Source of the DNA: JADKAV01 sp963769435
GTDB taxonomy: Bacteria > Actinomycetota > Actinomycetes > S36-B12 > UBA10799
Assembly (NCBI GenBank): GCA_963769435.1
Contig: CAVYLN010000002.1
Span: 1,116,001 to 1,180,000 of the forward strand
Reading direction: 5' to 3'
Length of the DNA stretch: 64,000 bases
Both the position numbers and the translations under genes were made by a program. Under the pieces are notes generated by a model. That model searched no databases. It saw nothing but the letters and a program-made list of their open reading frames with translations, and was not told the DNA's origin. Of the stretch, positions 8,545-18,752 are shown piece after piece. Position 1 is the first letter of the stretch. Each line of letters opens with the position of its first letter.

Positions 8545-8743
8545 TGGACGACTGTAGCCCCACCGCGCTGGCCTTGACCGGCCCTGACTCGGTGGTGGGC
8601 GGCGGGGTCGGTCCGCGATTGCCGGATGCGGCCGAGTTCCTGCGATTGCCGTGGATCCGCGCGGAGGCGCTGGCAGGACACCCGTTGCACCAGCGGACGA
8701 TCCGAGTTCGCCAATTCGAGCCGCCGGGTGCGACACTGTCCGC

Positions 8744-10831
8744 ATGCGCAACCTGGGTGTCGTACTCGTAGATGAAGCACACCGGCAGGCCTGGTCGACC
8801 CGCCCTGAAATCGCCTCGCGGATGAACCCGAAGGCCCCCGCGGACGCGGGCTACGTGGTCGCCGCCGACACCCTGCGAACTGCGGGCTACGAGGTGCGCG
8901 CTCATGAGGACGGGCTTCTGACACCGGCAGTGCTGAGCAGCGTGGACGTGCTGGTGATCCCACACTGCTCCGATGACGCATGGGAGGCCACCACCGGTGT
9001 CGGGTCACCGGCGCATTCTCCGGACGAACTGGCTGCCATCGAGGAGTTCGTCGCCGGCGGCGGTGGGCTGGTCGTGCTCGCGGAGACGGAGCAGGAGAAA
9101 TACGGGAACGTCCTCGGCGAACTCGCAGGCCGATTCGGGATCGACGTGGTGTCGACCACCGTCCAGGATCCGGTGCATCGGTTCAAGGACGTCAGCACCT
9201 GGGTGCTGGGCCAGCCCGGGGCGAAGACCGAGCAGGATCTGCTAGCCGAGGTCTCCGCGGCCTGCTTCTACCGTGCAGGCGTGCTGCGGCTGAGCACACC
9301 CGAGGCGTTCGCAGTGGTGGTCACCTCCCCGGAGGCCAACCTGCCGGGTGAACCACTCATCGCCGCCGTTCACAGCGGCGCCGGCCGGGTCGTCGTCGCG
9401 GCCGACTCCGACCTCTTCGGCGACGACTCCATCGAGGACCTCGAGCATCGCAGGCTGTGGCTGAACCTCGTCACGTGGGCCGGGAGCGGACACGCCGGCG
9501 AAGAGTCCTCGGTGGCTGACGCGTCCGGCGCATTGCAGGACCCGGCGTGGGAGGCTCTGGTTGCCGCGATCGAGCAGCTGCGCCCCTGCAGGCCAAGGAC
9601 GGCTCGGTCGACCCGGAGAATCGCGACCGCGCGGCTGAGTTGGTGACCGACATCGCCGGAGCCGTCACGGCACTGAGCCCCCGGTTCCCGCACCAGCAGG
9701 CACATCTCGAAGCCACCGTCACAGACCTGCAGGCCTGGCGCGACGCCGGACTGGGCGTACCCGACTTCCTCGACTCGCTGCTGCTGTTCCACCCAGAACA
9801 GGATCGTCGCGACGGGGTCGAGCATCTGGCCGTGTTCCCCATGTACACCCAGAACGGCAACCCCAACCGCAACGTTGAAGCCGTCATCACCCGAACCGTG
9901 TGGCCTGACTGGATCGCGCGATTGGAGGCGGGCAGACTACGACAATCCGGCCTTCGTCCCCATCGAGTTCGTGGGCTTCACGAAGGGGTACGACACCCAC
10001 TCGGCAGTGTTGTTCCCGGAGACCGTGGCGACCCGCGAGACTGCCCAATTCACGTGGGGTGGCATCTTCTGCGACCGGGAGTCCGCCCGCTTCCGCCGCG
10101 TCTCGGCCGCTGCTGCGGACCTGTTGCAGTTGTCGCTGCCACCGGACGCGGAGCGACTGCTGGTGGACCAGCGGCTGGCGCAGGAGACGTTCATCCTGTG
10201 GGACCTGGTCCACGACCGCACGCACAGCCACGGGGACCTGCCGTTCGACCCGTTCATGATCAAGCAGCGGATGCCCTACTGGATGTACGGACTGGAGGAG
10301 TTGCGCTGCGACCTCACCACATTCCGGGAGACCCCGGCTCTGGAGGCCCAAGGGGCGACGCTCGCCAGGCACGTGCGCATCGCGATCCTTTTCGACCGGC
10401 TCTTCCGCTTCCCGACGACCGGCGAGCGGGTCCGCAACTACGACGGACTCGGCGGCCAGATCCTGTTCGCCTGGCTACACCGCAACGGGGTGCTTCGGTG
10501 GCGGGACAACACGCTGAGCCTGGACTGGCCCCGCGTGTACGACTCGGTCAGTGAGCTCTGCGGCGAGGTCGAGACCCTCTACAACGAGGGCATCGATCGT
10601 TCCCGGATGGGGCATTGGATGGCGGCGCACACCTTCGTCAGCGGGCTGGTGCCGCCGAATCCGGCATCAGTATGGGCACAGGGGGCGCAGGCCCTGCCGA
10701 GCGAACCCCGTCTCGCGGTCGATGCGGTGCTGCCCGACGAGTTCCCACTCAACGTCTTCTACGAGGCGCTGCGGAAGAAGTTGGCGCCGGTCATCGAGTC
10801 GACCCGGGGGATCACAGGAGTCAGCGGATGA
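8744..10831 (+). CDS. DUF6421 protein with an N-terminal GATase-like domain (two frame breaks)
   Basis: About 695 residues. Residues 1-270 look like a class I glutamine-amidotransferase-like or DUF4350-like alpha/beta domain (VLVDEAHRQAW, VDVLVIPHCSDDAW, EFVAGGGGLVVLAETEQEKYG, GRVVVAADSDLFGDDSI). From about residue 290 it matches actinobacterial DUF6421 proteins throughout (FPMYTQNGNPNRN, FTWGGIFCDRESARFRR, VHDRTHSHGDLPFDPFMIKQRMPYWMYGLEELRCDL). The breaks are near 9587 (a C missing) and 9935 (an extra G). GACACT lies 6 nt before ATG 8744. The function is unknown; an SDR follows with a 4-nt overlap. Confidence 0.75.
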
Positions 10832-11526
10832 GCGCATCAACACCGGTGGCCGTCGTTCTGGGAGCGGGCATGGGCGGTCGCGGGGTGTCCCTGGCGCTGG
10901 CCGGTCAGGCGCACGTGGTCGTGGTCGACCGCGACCAAGCCTTTGCCGACCGTGCCGCGCAGGCTGTGGTCACGGCCGGGGGGACGGCCGAGGCCCGGAC
11001 TGTGAACCTGCTCGACTTCGAGGCCGTGGAGGCGTTCCGGGACGAACTCCTGGATCGACACGGCCGGATCGACGCCGTCGTGCATCTCGTCGGCGGCTGG
11101 CAGGGCTCGAAGACGGTGGACCGCAAGGCTGCTGAGCAGTTCGCAGCCCTGGAGCCCGGCATCTTCGGCACACTGCGGGTCACGAGCGCGGTCTTCCGCG
11201 AGGCGCTGATCGCCTCTCCAGCAGGCAGGTTCTTCATCCTGTCGAGCGTCCAGGCCCAGTCGCCCAGCGCCGGCAACGCGGCCTACGCCAGCATCAAGGG
11301 GGCGTCCGAGACGTGGATGAAGGCGCTCGGCGACAGTTTCGCAGAGACCGCGGCGCGGGCCGTGATCCTCGTGGTCAACGCGCTCGTCGACGACGAGATG
11401 AGGACTCGCAACCCCGACAAGACGTTCCGCACGTTCACCGACACCGGCGTGGTCGGCGCGGCGGTGGCCGATGCAATGGCCGACCCCGCCGTCGAGAACG
11501 GCGCCCGCATCGTCCTGGTGCCGTAG
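10828..11526 (+). CDS. Short-chain dehydrogenase/reductase
   Basis: 232 residues with the Rossmann glycine motif modified to VLGAGMGGRGVSLAL, an NLLDF acidic loop, HLVGGWQG in place of NNAG, and the catalytic Ser/Tyr/Lys arrangement SSVQAQSPSAGNAAYASIKGA. It starts at ATG 10828, overlapping the DUF6421 stop by 4 nt. SDRs of this type commonly accompany DUF6421 genes in actinobacteria, so the pair probably acts together. The substrate is unknown. Confidence 0.85.
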   Translation: MSASTPVAVVLGAGMGGRGVSLALAGQAHVVVVDRDQAFADRAAQAVVTAGGTAEARTVNLLDFEAVEAFRDELLDRHGRIDAVVHLVGGWQGSKTVDRKAAEQFAALEPGIFGTLRVTSAVFREALIASPAGRFFILSSVQAQSPSAGNAAYASIKGASETWMKALGDSFAETAARAVILVVNALVDDEMRTRNPDKTFRTFTDTGVVGAAVADAMADPAVENGARIVLVP

Positions 11527-11584
11527 CGGTTCCTGCGACGGGCTGCACGGGAGCCCGCGGGTCGTGCACAGCGTTGGAGCACCG

Positions 11585-11660
11585 CGACGTTGGAGTTTGT
11601 GCACCGCGTTGGAGAACACACGCGTGTGTTCTCCAACGCCGACGACGAACTCCAACCTCG
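11585..11660. repeat. Family A modular palindrome, copy 1 (4 x 19 bp)
   Basis: Four abutting 19-bp units: two direct (11585-11603 and 11604-11622, e.g. CCGCGTTGGAGAACACACG) and two inverted (11623-11641 and 11642-11660). The inner pair forms a perfect, spacer-free 34-bp palindrome at 11606-11639. A further degenerate GCGTTGGAG unit lies just upstream (11569-11584). It sits in the spacer between the convergent SDR and ptrB genes. Confidence 0.85.
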
Positions 11661-11661
11661 T

Positions 11662-11762
11662 CGAACGGTCAGGCCAGCGGTGACGCCCGCCCGAACGCTC
11701 AGGCCGAGGTAGGGCTCGCCGAACGATCAGGGCGAGGTGACGCCCGCCCGAGCGGTCAGGCC
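11662..11762. repeat. Imperfect tandem array of about 29-bp units
   Basis: Units starting CGAACGGTCAGGCC, CGAACGCTCAGGCC, CGAACGATCAGGGC and CGAGCGGTCAGGCC begin at 11662, 11692, 11720 and 11749. Most continue with a GAGGTGACGCCCGCC-like tail. The array runs directly from the family A palindrome into the last codons and TGA of the minus-strand ptrB gene. Confidence 0.7.
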
Positions 11763-13846
11763 AGAGCGGCCAGGACCCAGGCGGCCACCTCGGCCTCGTA
11801 GTCCAGGTGTCCGAAACGCCCGGCCGGGCCGGAGTGGGAGCCCTCTGCGGTCTCGACCCGGAACAGCACCGTGCCCGGCGAAGTCGGATCGGCCGGGTCG
11901 GCGCCTGCACCCCGGGCGGGATCGGTCGCTCGCAGCGCCATCACCCACTTGGCCGGTTCCCGGACCAGAACCCGGGGGTCGTGCAGGGCCCCGGTGACGA
12001 GCAGCGGCGGCCGACCATCGACCGGCGGCGGGTTGTCGTATGGCGAGTACCCGGCGAGGTAGGTCATGTACGCCGGGTCGCGCGGGTCGCCCCATTCGTC
12101 CCACTCGTTGACCGTCAGCGGTATCGAGGGGTCCGACATCGCGGTCACGACATCGACGAACGGGACCTCGGCGACCACAGCCCGCCAGCGGTCCGGTCGC
12201 TGCGAGTACACCGCACCCTGCAGCAGCCCCCCGGCGGACAACCCCCGGCTCGCGATACGGCGTCCGTCCACAAGGCCGAGGGCACCGTCGTGGGCGAGCG
12301 CGTCCGCGACGTCGACGAAGTCGTCGAAGGTCGTGCGCTTGCGCAACAACCGACCCTGCTCCCACCAGGTCCGCCCCATCTCACCGCCACCGCGCACGTG
12401 CGCGTGGGCGAACACCACCCCGCGATCCAACAGCGGAGGAAGAGCCGCGTCGAACTCGGGCTCGAAGACGTACTCGTATGCGCCATAGCCGTACAGCAGG
12501 CAGGGGGCGCTGCCGTCGAGCGCGATGTCGTTGCGCCGCAAGAGGGTCACCGGGATCCGGGCGCCGTCCCTGGCCGTGACCCACACCCGCGATGCGGCGT
12601 AGCGTTCAGGTTCGAGGCCAGGGGCCGGTGTCGTGTGCACCTCGACCCGCTCGCCGGACTCGAGGTCCACATCCCACCAGGAGGCCGGCGTCGTGCGACT
12701 CTCGGTGCGGATCGTGATGGCGCCCGGGTCGAACTCGTCCACCCGGGCCAGACAGATGGTGGACGCCTCGTCCGCGGGAGGGATTTCATAGGACGCCGAC
12801 CAGTCCCGCGCGGCGACCCGCAGCAGCGGCAGGCCGTCCCGACGCAAGGTCAGCACAACGTGCCCGGCGAACGCGTCGGCTGCCACGACCCGGACTTCTG
12901 CGTCGTGGGCCACCACCTCCCGCCAGGGTCCCAGCGTGTCGGTCGCAGCGGCCAGGACCCGGAACTCCGGGGCCTCGTCGTTGGTGACCATCAGCAGTTC
13001 GTCGGCACCGCCCCACGGGGCGTGGTCGACGGTGTACTCAGTGCCACGGCGACGTCCGGCGACCGAACGCGGGACGGTGGTGGTGTCCCGGGCCGGGAGC
13101 AGCCAGCACTCGCTGGTGTCCCGGCTGCGCGATTCGATGACGATCCACTCCCCCGAACGGGTCGCGCTCACTGTGAGTTCGAACGACTCGTCGTCCTCCT
13201 GCAGCACCAACCGATCGGTGTCGGCGGGGGTCCCCAGGACGTGTTCGCGCACCTGCCACGGACGCATGGCGTGGTCGGGCACGACGTAGAGGAACCGGGT
13301 GCCCGTGGCGTCCCACGCGCCCGTGTAATAGGTCCCCGGCACCCGGTCCGGCAGGTCTTGACCCGTCGCCAGGTCGCGGAAGCGCAACGAGTACTTCTCG
13401 GCGCCGGTCAGGTCGACCGACCAGGCCAGGATGTGGTCGCCCGGTCCCGGCTCGGTCAGGCCGAACTCGGCGAAGGACGAACCCTCCTGCGCAGCAACCG
13501 CACCCAGGTCGACGAGCAGCTCGACCGGGCCGTCGGCGTCCCGCGGACGCCGGGCCAGACAGGGCAGATCGGCGCCTGCTCGGAACTCGGTCAGGTACGT
13601 GTACTCTCGGCGGATGAAACTGACCGACACGTCGTCGTCGGGGAGAAGCCCGCGCATGTCGGCGGCCAGTTCGTCGCGCAGCGGACCCAGTTGATGGACC
13701 CTCGCCTCGTAGTAGGCGCGCTCGTCGGTCAGCGCCCCGAGAACGTCCGGTCCGTCACCGGCCAGCCAGCCGAAGTCGTCCTGCCGATTTCCTGCCCCCC
13801 ACGGCACCGTCGTGGGGTTTACTTGGGGCTGGGGCGCAGATGGCAT
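11756..13846 (-). CDS. ptrB: Oligopeptidase B, S9 family serine peptidase
   Basis: 696 residues: an N-terminal beta-propeller domain and a C-terminal alpha/beta hydrolase. The catalytic serine lies in SRGLSAGGLLQGAV, the aspartate in TGALHDPRVLVREPAKW and the histidine in EGSHSGPAGRF, with YGAYE and HVRGGGEMGRTWW supporting S9A. It cleaves short peptides after basic residues in the cytoplasm. It starts at ATG 13846, with TACCGT 6 nt upstream (leaderless). It is divergent from the opp operon with 41 nt between, so peptide import and cleavage are neighbours. Confidence 0.9.
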   Translation of the reverse strand: MPSAPQPQVNPTTVPWGAGNRQDDFGWLAGDGPDVLGALTDERAYYEARVHQLGPLRDELAADMRGLLPDDDVSVSFIRREYTYLTEFRAGADLPCLARRPRDADGPVELLVDLGAVAAQEGSSFAEFGLTEPGPGDHILAWSVDLTGAEKYSLRFRDLATGQDLPDRVPGTYYTGAWDATGTRFLYVVPDHAMRPWQVREHVLGTPADTDRLVLQEDDESFELTVSATRSGEWIVIESRSRDTSECWLLPARDTTTVPRSVAGRRRGTEYTVDHAPWGGADELLMVTNDEAPEFRVLAAATDTLGPWREVVAHDAEVRVVAADAFAGHVVLTLRRDGLPLLRVAARDWSASYEIPPADEASTICLARVDEFDPGAITIRTESRTTPASWWDVDLESGERVEVHTTPAPGLEPERYAASRVWVTARDGARIPVTLLRRNDIALDGSAPCLLYGYGAYEYVFEPEFDAALPPLLDRGVVFAHAHVRGGGEMGRTWWEQGRLLRKRTTFDDFVDVADALAHDGALGLVDGRRIASRGLSAGGLLQGAVYSQRPDRWRAVVAEVPFVDVVTAMSDPSIPLTVNEWDEWGDPRDPAYMTYLAGYSPYDNPPPVDGRPPLLVTGALHDPRVLVREPAKWVMALRATDPARGAGADPADPTSPGTVLFRVETAEGSHSGPAGRFGHLDYEAEVAAWVLAALA

Positions 13847-13852
13847 GGCCGG

Positions 13853-13858
13853 ACGGTA
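13853..13858 (-). promoter_or_regulatory. Putative -10 (TACCGT) of ptrB
   Basis: On the minus strand TACCGT is followed by 6 nt and the ATG of ptrB. This fits the leaderless layout seen elsewhere in the window and overlaps the inverted repeat at 13854-13871. Confidence 0.4.
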
Positions 13859-13871
13859 GCACTCGCTACCG
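13854..13871. promoter_or_regulatory. Inverted repeat CGGTAGC-N4-GCTACCG between ptrB and opp
   Basis: Perfect 7-bp arms separated by ACTC lie in the 41-bp divergent spacer, overlapping the putative ptrB -10 and 16 nt upstream of the substrate-binding-protein start. The position suits an operator controlling both directions. No regulator is identified. Confidence 0.4.
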
Positions 13872-13887
13872 CACAGGGAGGAAACAG

Positions 13888-15755
13888 ATGAGGGTACGTA
13901 GACGTAGGCACGCGTGGGCGGCGCTCGCCAGTGCGATCGCGGCGATGGTGGCGCTACCGCTGCTGCCGGCAAGCGCCGATGAGTCGGGCAGCCCGTCGCC
14001 GGCGCCGGGCGCACCGGGGAGAAGACCGTGTTCACGGTCGGCATCACCCAGGACGTCGACTCGACGAACCCATTCACGGGTATTGCGGCTGCCTCCTTCG
14101 AGGCGTACCAGATGATGTATCCCACCCTCACCGAGTACTCGGCGGCGGACTTCTCCACCGTCCCCGGCCTCGCCGAGTCCTGGGAGGAGTCCGCGGACCA
14201 GACGTACTGGACGTACAAGATCAGGCCGGATCTGAAGTGGAGCGACGGCGAGCCGCTGACGGCACGCGACGCGGCCTACACCTTCAACCGGGTCATCAAC
14301 GGCGACATCGAGCAGACCAACTACGGCGGCTACACGTCGAACATCACCAGAGCCGTCGCCGAGGACGACACGACGCTGGTCCTCTACGTGAAGAAACCCT
14401 CGCCGATCATGCTCCACCTCGCGGTCTACATCCTCCCGGAACACATCTGGAAGAACATCGACGGCAAGCAGGCGAAGTCCTACAAGAACGAACCGGAGGA
14501 CGGCCAGCCCGTCGTCGGCGGCGGACCCTACGTGCTGATCGAGCGCCGCAAGGGTGAATTCCTGCGGTTCGCGGCCAATCCCGACTTCTACGGAGGCAAG
14601 CCCGCGGCCGACGAGGTCGTCTTCCGGGTCTACAAGAACACCGACGCGATCGCCGAGGCACTGCGCAAGGGAGAGGTCGACTACGCCAACGACCTCAGCG
14701 CGAACGTCTTCAACTCTCTGGCCGGTGCGGAAGGCATCACCACGGTCCCCAGCGTGTACTCCGGGTTCAACCAGATCGCCTTCAACATGGGAGCTGCCCT
14801 GACCGACGGCACGCCGATCGGGGACGGCAGCAAGCTGGTGCTCGACCCGCAGGTGCGCCTGGCGATCGCCCAGGCAACCGACCGTCAGGTGCTCGCCGAC
14901 AAGGTGTACGGCGGATTCGCGAGCCCCGGAACCACCGTCATCCCGCCCTTGTACGCAAACCTGCATCTCGAGCCGGCCGATCCGGTGGCCTTCGACCTGG
15001 AGGCGGCGAAGGCGACCCTGGAAGCGGCCGGGTACACCGTCGGCGACGACGGGGTGCGGGTCTCGCCGGAAGGCGAGCGGATGTCGCTGCGCCTTCTGGG
15101 CCGGCAGGAGTCCAGCGAGTCGCAGAAGGTGGTCGAGTACGTCAAGGACTGGCTGGCCCAGATCGGCATCGAGGTCAAGGTCAAGATCGTCAGCGAGGAC
15201 ACCCTCTACGAGAAGGTCGGCAACGGCGACTTCGACATGTTCGAGTGGGGATGGGTCGTCGAGCCGGACCCGGACTACCAGCTCTCGACCTTCACCTGCG
15301 ACCAGCGGTCCACCGACGACGACGGGACCATCTTCGCGGGCCTGTCCGACTCCTTCTACTGCGACGCCGAGTACGACAAGCTCTACGAGGAGCAGAAGCT
15401 GGAGACGGACACGGCCAAGCGCGCCGAGATCGTCAAGTCGATGCAGCAGATGCTGTACGACAGCAACGCGTACGTCGTGACCGTGTACTACGACAACCCG
15501 ACCGCCTACCGGTCCGACCGCTGGACCAACTTCACCCCGCAGCCGGAGCCGGACGGTGTGTTGCTGTTCCAGTACGGCACCTGGTCGTACGAGAGCATCG
15601 AGCCGGCAACGGCCGACGCTGACGCGGGCGGTTCCGACTCTTCGGGCGGGGTCAGCCCGGCGCTGATCGGGCTCGGCGTGCTGGTCGCCGCGGGGCTGGT
15701 GCTCGGCGGCGTGCTGATCGGACGCCGGCGGTCGAACGACGACGACGTGGAGTAG
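13888..15755 (+). CDS. Peptide ABC transporter substrate-binding protein, family 5, with C-terminal anchor (one frame break)
   Basis: About 622 residues. The N-terminus is a basic Sec-type signal (MRVRRRRHAW, then a hydrophobic core ending PASADE) without a lipobox cysteine. The SBP_bac_5 body includes YPTLTEYSAADFSTVPGLAESWE, SDGEPLTARDAAYTFNRVI and NIAFNMG-like segments. Near the end is a hydrophobic helix (ALIGLGVLVAAGLVLGGVLIG) followed by RRR, so it seems held by a C-terminal membrane anchor instead of a lipid. The break is near 14013, where one G is missing. A strong GGGAGGAAACAG ribosome-binding site precedes ATG 13888. Confidence 0.85.
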
Positions 15756-15762
15756 TGGACCC

Positions 15763-16834
15763 GTGTCGCTGATCCAGGACGTTGCCGGGGGCGGCGGTCC
15801 CGACCCCGTCCCCGGCCCGCCACCGCTGTCTCGCAAGCAGAAAGGGGAGCAAGGGTCTGTCCCCCGGGGCCCGCTTCGCCTTGCGCAAGACGGGCGCGGC
15901 CCTGGGCACCCTGCTGTTCGTCCTGGTGGTCAACTTCTTCCTCTTCCGGCTCCTGCCCGGGCGATCCGATCGGGATGTACACCCGGGGACGCAACGTTCC
16001 GCCCGAACAACTGGCCGAACTGCGGGCCGAGTTGAACGCGTCCGGTCCTCGAGCAGTTCCTGACCTACCTGCAGAACCCGTTCTCCAGCACCATCGACTC
16101 GGCCCAGTTCAACCGGCCGGTGTGGGAACTGGTCACCGAGCGCATCTGGCCCACCCTCCTGCTGGTGGGCACGGCGATCGTGCTGGCCTCGATCATCGGC
16201 GTCTGGATCGGGATCAAGGCCGGGTGGCGTCGGGGCAAGTCGCTTCGACAAGGTCTCGACCGGGGTCACGCTCACTCTGTACTCCATGCCCGAGTTCTGG
16301 CTCGGCATGATCCTGCTGATCGTCTTCGGGGTCGGGGTCTTCGGGCTGCCCGGCATCTTCCCGATCGGGGGGATCTCGTCGCCGGGGGTGGACACATCGT
16401 CCTTGGCCGGCTGGCTCGACGTGGCATGGCACATGGTGCTGCCGGTCGCGACGCTGACGATGGTCTACCTCGCCGAGTACGCGCTGGTGATGCGTTCGTC
16501 GCTGGTGGACGAGATGGACGAGGACTACCTCACCACGGCCCGGGCCAAGGGGCTGTCGGACAAGTTCGTGCGCCGCCGGCACGCCGTCCCGAACGCCCTG
16601 CTGCCCACCATCACCCTCATCTTCCTCAACCTCGGATTCACCGTGTCCGGTGCGATCACGGTGGAGACCGTCTTCTCCTGGCCGGGTCTGGGCCTGCTGT
16701 CGTACGAAGCGCTGCGCGGCCCGGACGTCGCGCTGCTGCAGGCCATCTTCCTGCTCTTCTCCATCGGCGTCGTGCTGGCGAACCTGGTGGCCGACCTGCT
16801 CTATGCCGTGATCGACCCGAGAGTGAGGCAGTGA
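15763..16834 (+). CDS. Peptide ABC transporter permease, OppB/DppB type (four frame breaks)
   Basis: About 355 residues after correction. The N-terminal helix (LGTLLFVLVVNFFLFRLLPG), the extracellular segment DPIGMYTRGRNVPPEQLAELRAEL, and the permease signature EYALVMRSSLVDEMDEDYLTTARAKGLSDKFVRRRHAVPNALLP are all present. Breaks are near 15853, 15961 (extra G bases in GGGG and GGG), 16053 (extra C) and 16244 (extra C). Net length fits four single insertions exactly. It starts at GTG 15763, 7 nt after the substrate-binding protein. Confidence 0.8.
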
Positions 16835-17778
16835 GTGGCCAGCGACCAGCAGACCCCCGGCGGCTGCGGGGGCGGCGGCTCAGCCGCAGGGTCGCCGCGC
16901 CATCGCGCGAGCCCGCCGGCGCGAGGCCTTCGGCCGCGGCTGGCGCCAGTTCCGCACGCACCGGGCCGGCATGCTGGGGCTCGGGGTGCTGGTCTTCTTC
17001 GCGCTCGCCGCGCTCCTGGCGCCGGTGCTGTTCCCGCCGGACACCATCAGCGTCACGCGGGCCACCGGCGAGCTCCTGGATCCGCCCTCAGGGGAGTTCT
17101 GGCTCGGCACCGACGACTCGGGCCGGTCCATGCTGGCGTTGCTGGCGTGGGGGGCGCGGGTGTCCCTGACCGTCGGCATCGCCGCCACCCTCATCTCCAT
17201 GCTGATCGGGACGTCGGTCGGGATCGCCTCCGGTCACTACCGCGGGTTGGGCGGCTGCAGCGCTGCAACGGCTCACGGACTGGGTCCTGGTGATCCCGTT
17301 CCTCCCGTTGGCGATCGTGCTGGCCACCGTCCTCGGCGGCGGCTCGACGGTGACGATCATCGTCGTCATCGGCGTCACGTCCTGGGCGGGCACCGCACGG
17401 CTCATCCGCGCCCAGACCCTATCGGTCGAGGGCCGCCCGTACTTGGAGCGATCCCGGGCACTCGGCAGCGGCAACTGGCACCAGATGACCAGGCACGTGC
17501 TTCCCAACGTGTTCCCGCTGGTGCTGGCCAACACCACGCTCACCGTGGCGATCGCCATCCTCTCCGAGACGACCCTGTCGTTCCTGGGACTCGGCGACCC
17601 ACTACGGCCGTCGTGGGGAGCCACGCTGGACCAAGCGTTCTCCAACGGTGCGATCTCCGCCGGTGCGTGGTGGTACATCGGCCCGCCCGGTGTCTGCGTC
17701 GTCCTCGTGGTGTTGTCGTTCACGATGATCGGCCGGGCGCTCGAGCAGATCGTCAACCCGCGCCTCGGAGGCCGGTGA
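16835..17778 (+). CDS. Peptide ABC transporter permease, OppC/DppC type (two frame breaks)
   Basis: About 313 residues: a cytoplasmic arginine-rich N-terminus (RRAIARARRREAFGRGWRQF), a first helix MLGLGVLVFFALAALLAP, the LGTDDSGRSMLALLAWGARVSL entry typical of OppC, and the permease EAA loop RAQTLSVEGRPYLERSRALGSGNWHQMTRHVLPN. Breaks are near 16860 (extra C) and 17253 (extra T). It starts at GTG 16835 immediately after the oppB stop. Confidence 0.8.
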
Positions 17779-17779
17779 C

Positions 17780-18752
17780 ATGGCCGTCCTGGAACTGCGA
17801 GGACGTCAGCGTCACCTACCGGTCGGCCGGGGGTGACGTGCCGGCGGTCCGCGGGGTGTCTCTGACCGTCGACGCCGGGAGTTCGCTCGGGACTGGCCGG
17901 GGAGTCGGGCTCTGGCAAGACCACGGTGACCTCGACCGTCCTTCGTCTGCTGCCCAAGTCCGCGACCGTCACCGGGCGAGTCCTGCTCGACGGCGAGGAC
18001 GTGCTCACGATGAAGTGGGGACGCCTGCGCGCGGTCCGCTGGGCCAGTGCCTCGGTCGTGTTCCAGGGCGCCATGCACGCGCTGAACCCGGTGCAGCGTG
18101 TCGGCCAGCAGATCGCCGAGCCGATCCGACTGCACGAGAAGTCCGTGTCGGAACCGACGGCCCGCGCCCGCGTCGGGGACCTGCTGGAGCAGGTGGGCCT
18201 TCCCTCCCGAGTGGCCCAGTCCTACCCGCACCAACTGTCCGGCGGCCAGAAGCAGCGGGTGATGATCGCCATGGCGCTGGCCTGCGGACCGAGCCTGATC
18301 GTGGCCGACGAGCCCACGACGGCCCTCGACGTGATGGTCCAGCAGCAGGTTCTGGACGTCCTCGCCGACCGGGTGCGGGACCTGGATCTCGCCATGGTCT
18401 TCATCTCCCACGATCTTTCGGTCCTGGCATCGGCCTGCGACGACCTGGCCGTCATGTACGCCGGCCAGGTCGTCGAGCAGGGTCCGTCGGACCAGGTCTT
18501 CGAGGACGCCCACCACCCGTACTCGCGGGCGCTGGGCGACGCGTACCCGCGCATCGGGGACCGGCGCTTCCGCTACGCCCCCAGCGGACTGCCCGGCGAC
18601 CCCCCGTTCCCCGGCGAGGCGCCCTCGGGGTGCCGTTCCATCCGCGCTGCCCCAGGTGCGCGGACGAGTGCGCCACCACGGACGTGCAGCTGCGACCCTC
18701 CGGCGATCGCCGCTGGTCGTCCTGCCTGTTCGCCCCGGAGGTGGGTACATGA
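17780..18752 (+). CDS. Peptide ABC transporter ATP-binding protein, OppD/DppD type (three frame breaks)
   Basis: About 323 residues: Walker A GESGSGKTT, signature LSGGQKQRVMIA, Walker B LIVADEPTTALDV, and the C-terminal oligopeptide-transporter cysteine cluster GCPFHPRCPRCADEC, which in this family can bind an iron-sulfur cluster. Breaks are near 17800 and 17895 (each one base too many) and 18635 (one C missing); the net length restores exactly. It starts at ATG 17780, one base after the oppC stop. Confidence 0.8.

Noticed and set aside
13866..15836. Very long antisense open frames, for example 656 residues here and up to 804 residues at 56076-58490, 694 at 11807-13891 and 659 at 44671-46650
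   Set aside because: They lie opposite strongly recognisable genes and have the low-complexity composition expected from GC-rich third-codon bias; no family features are seen.
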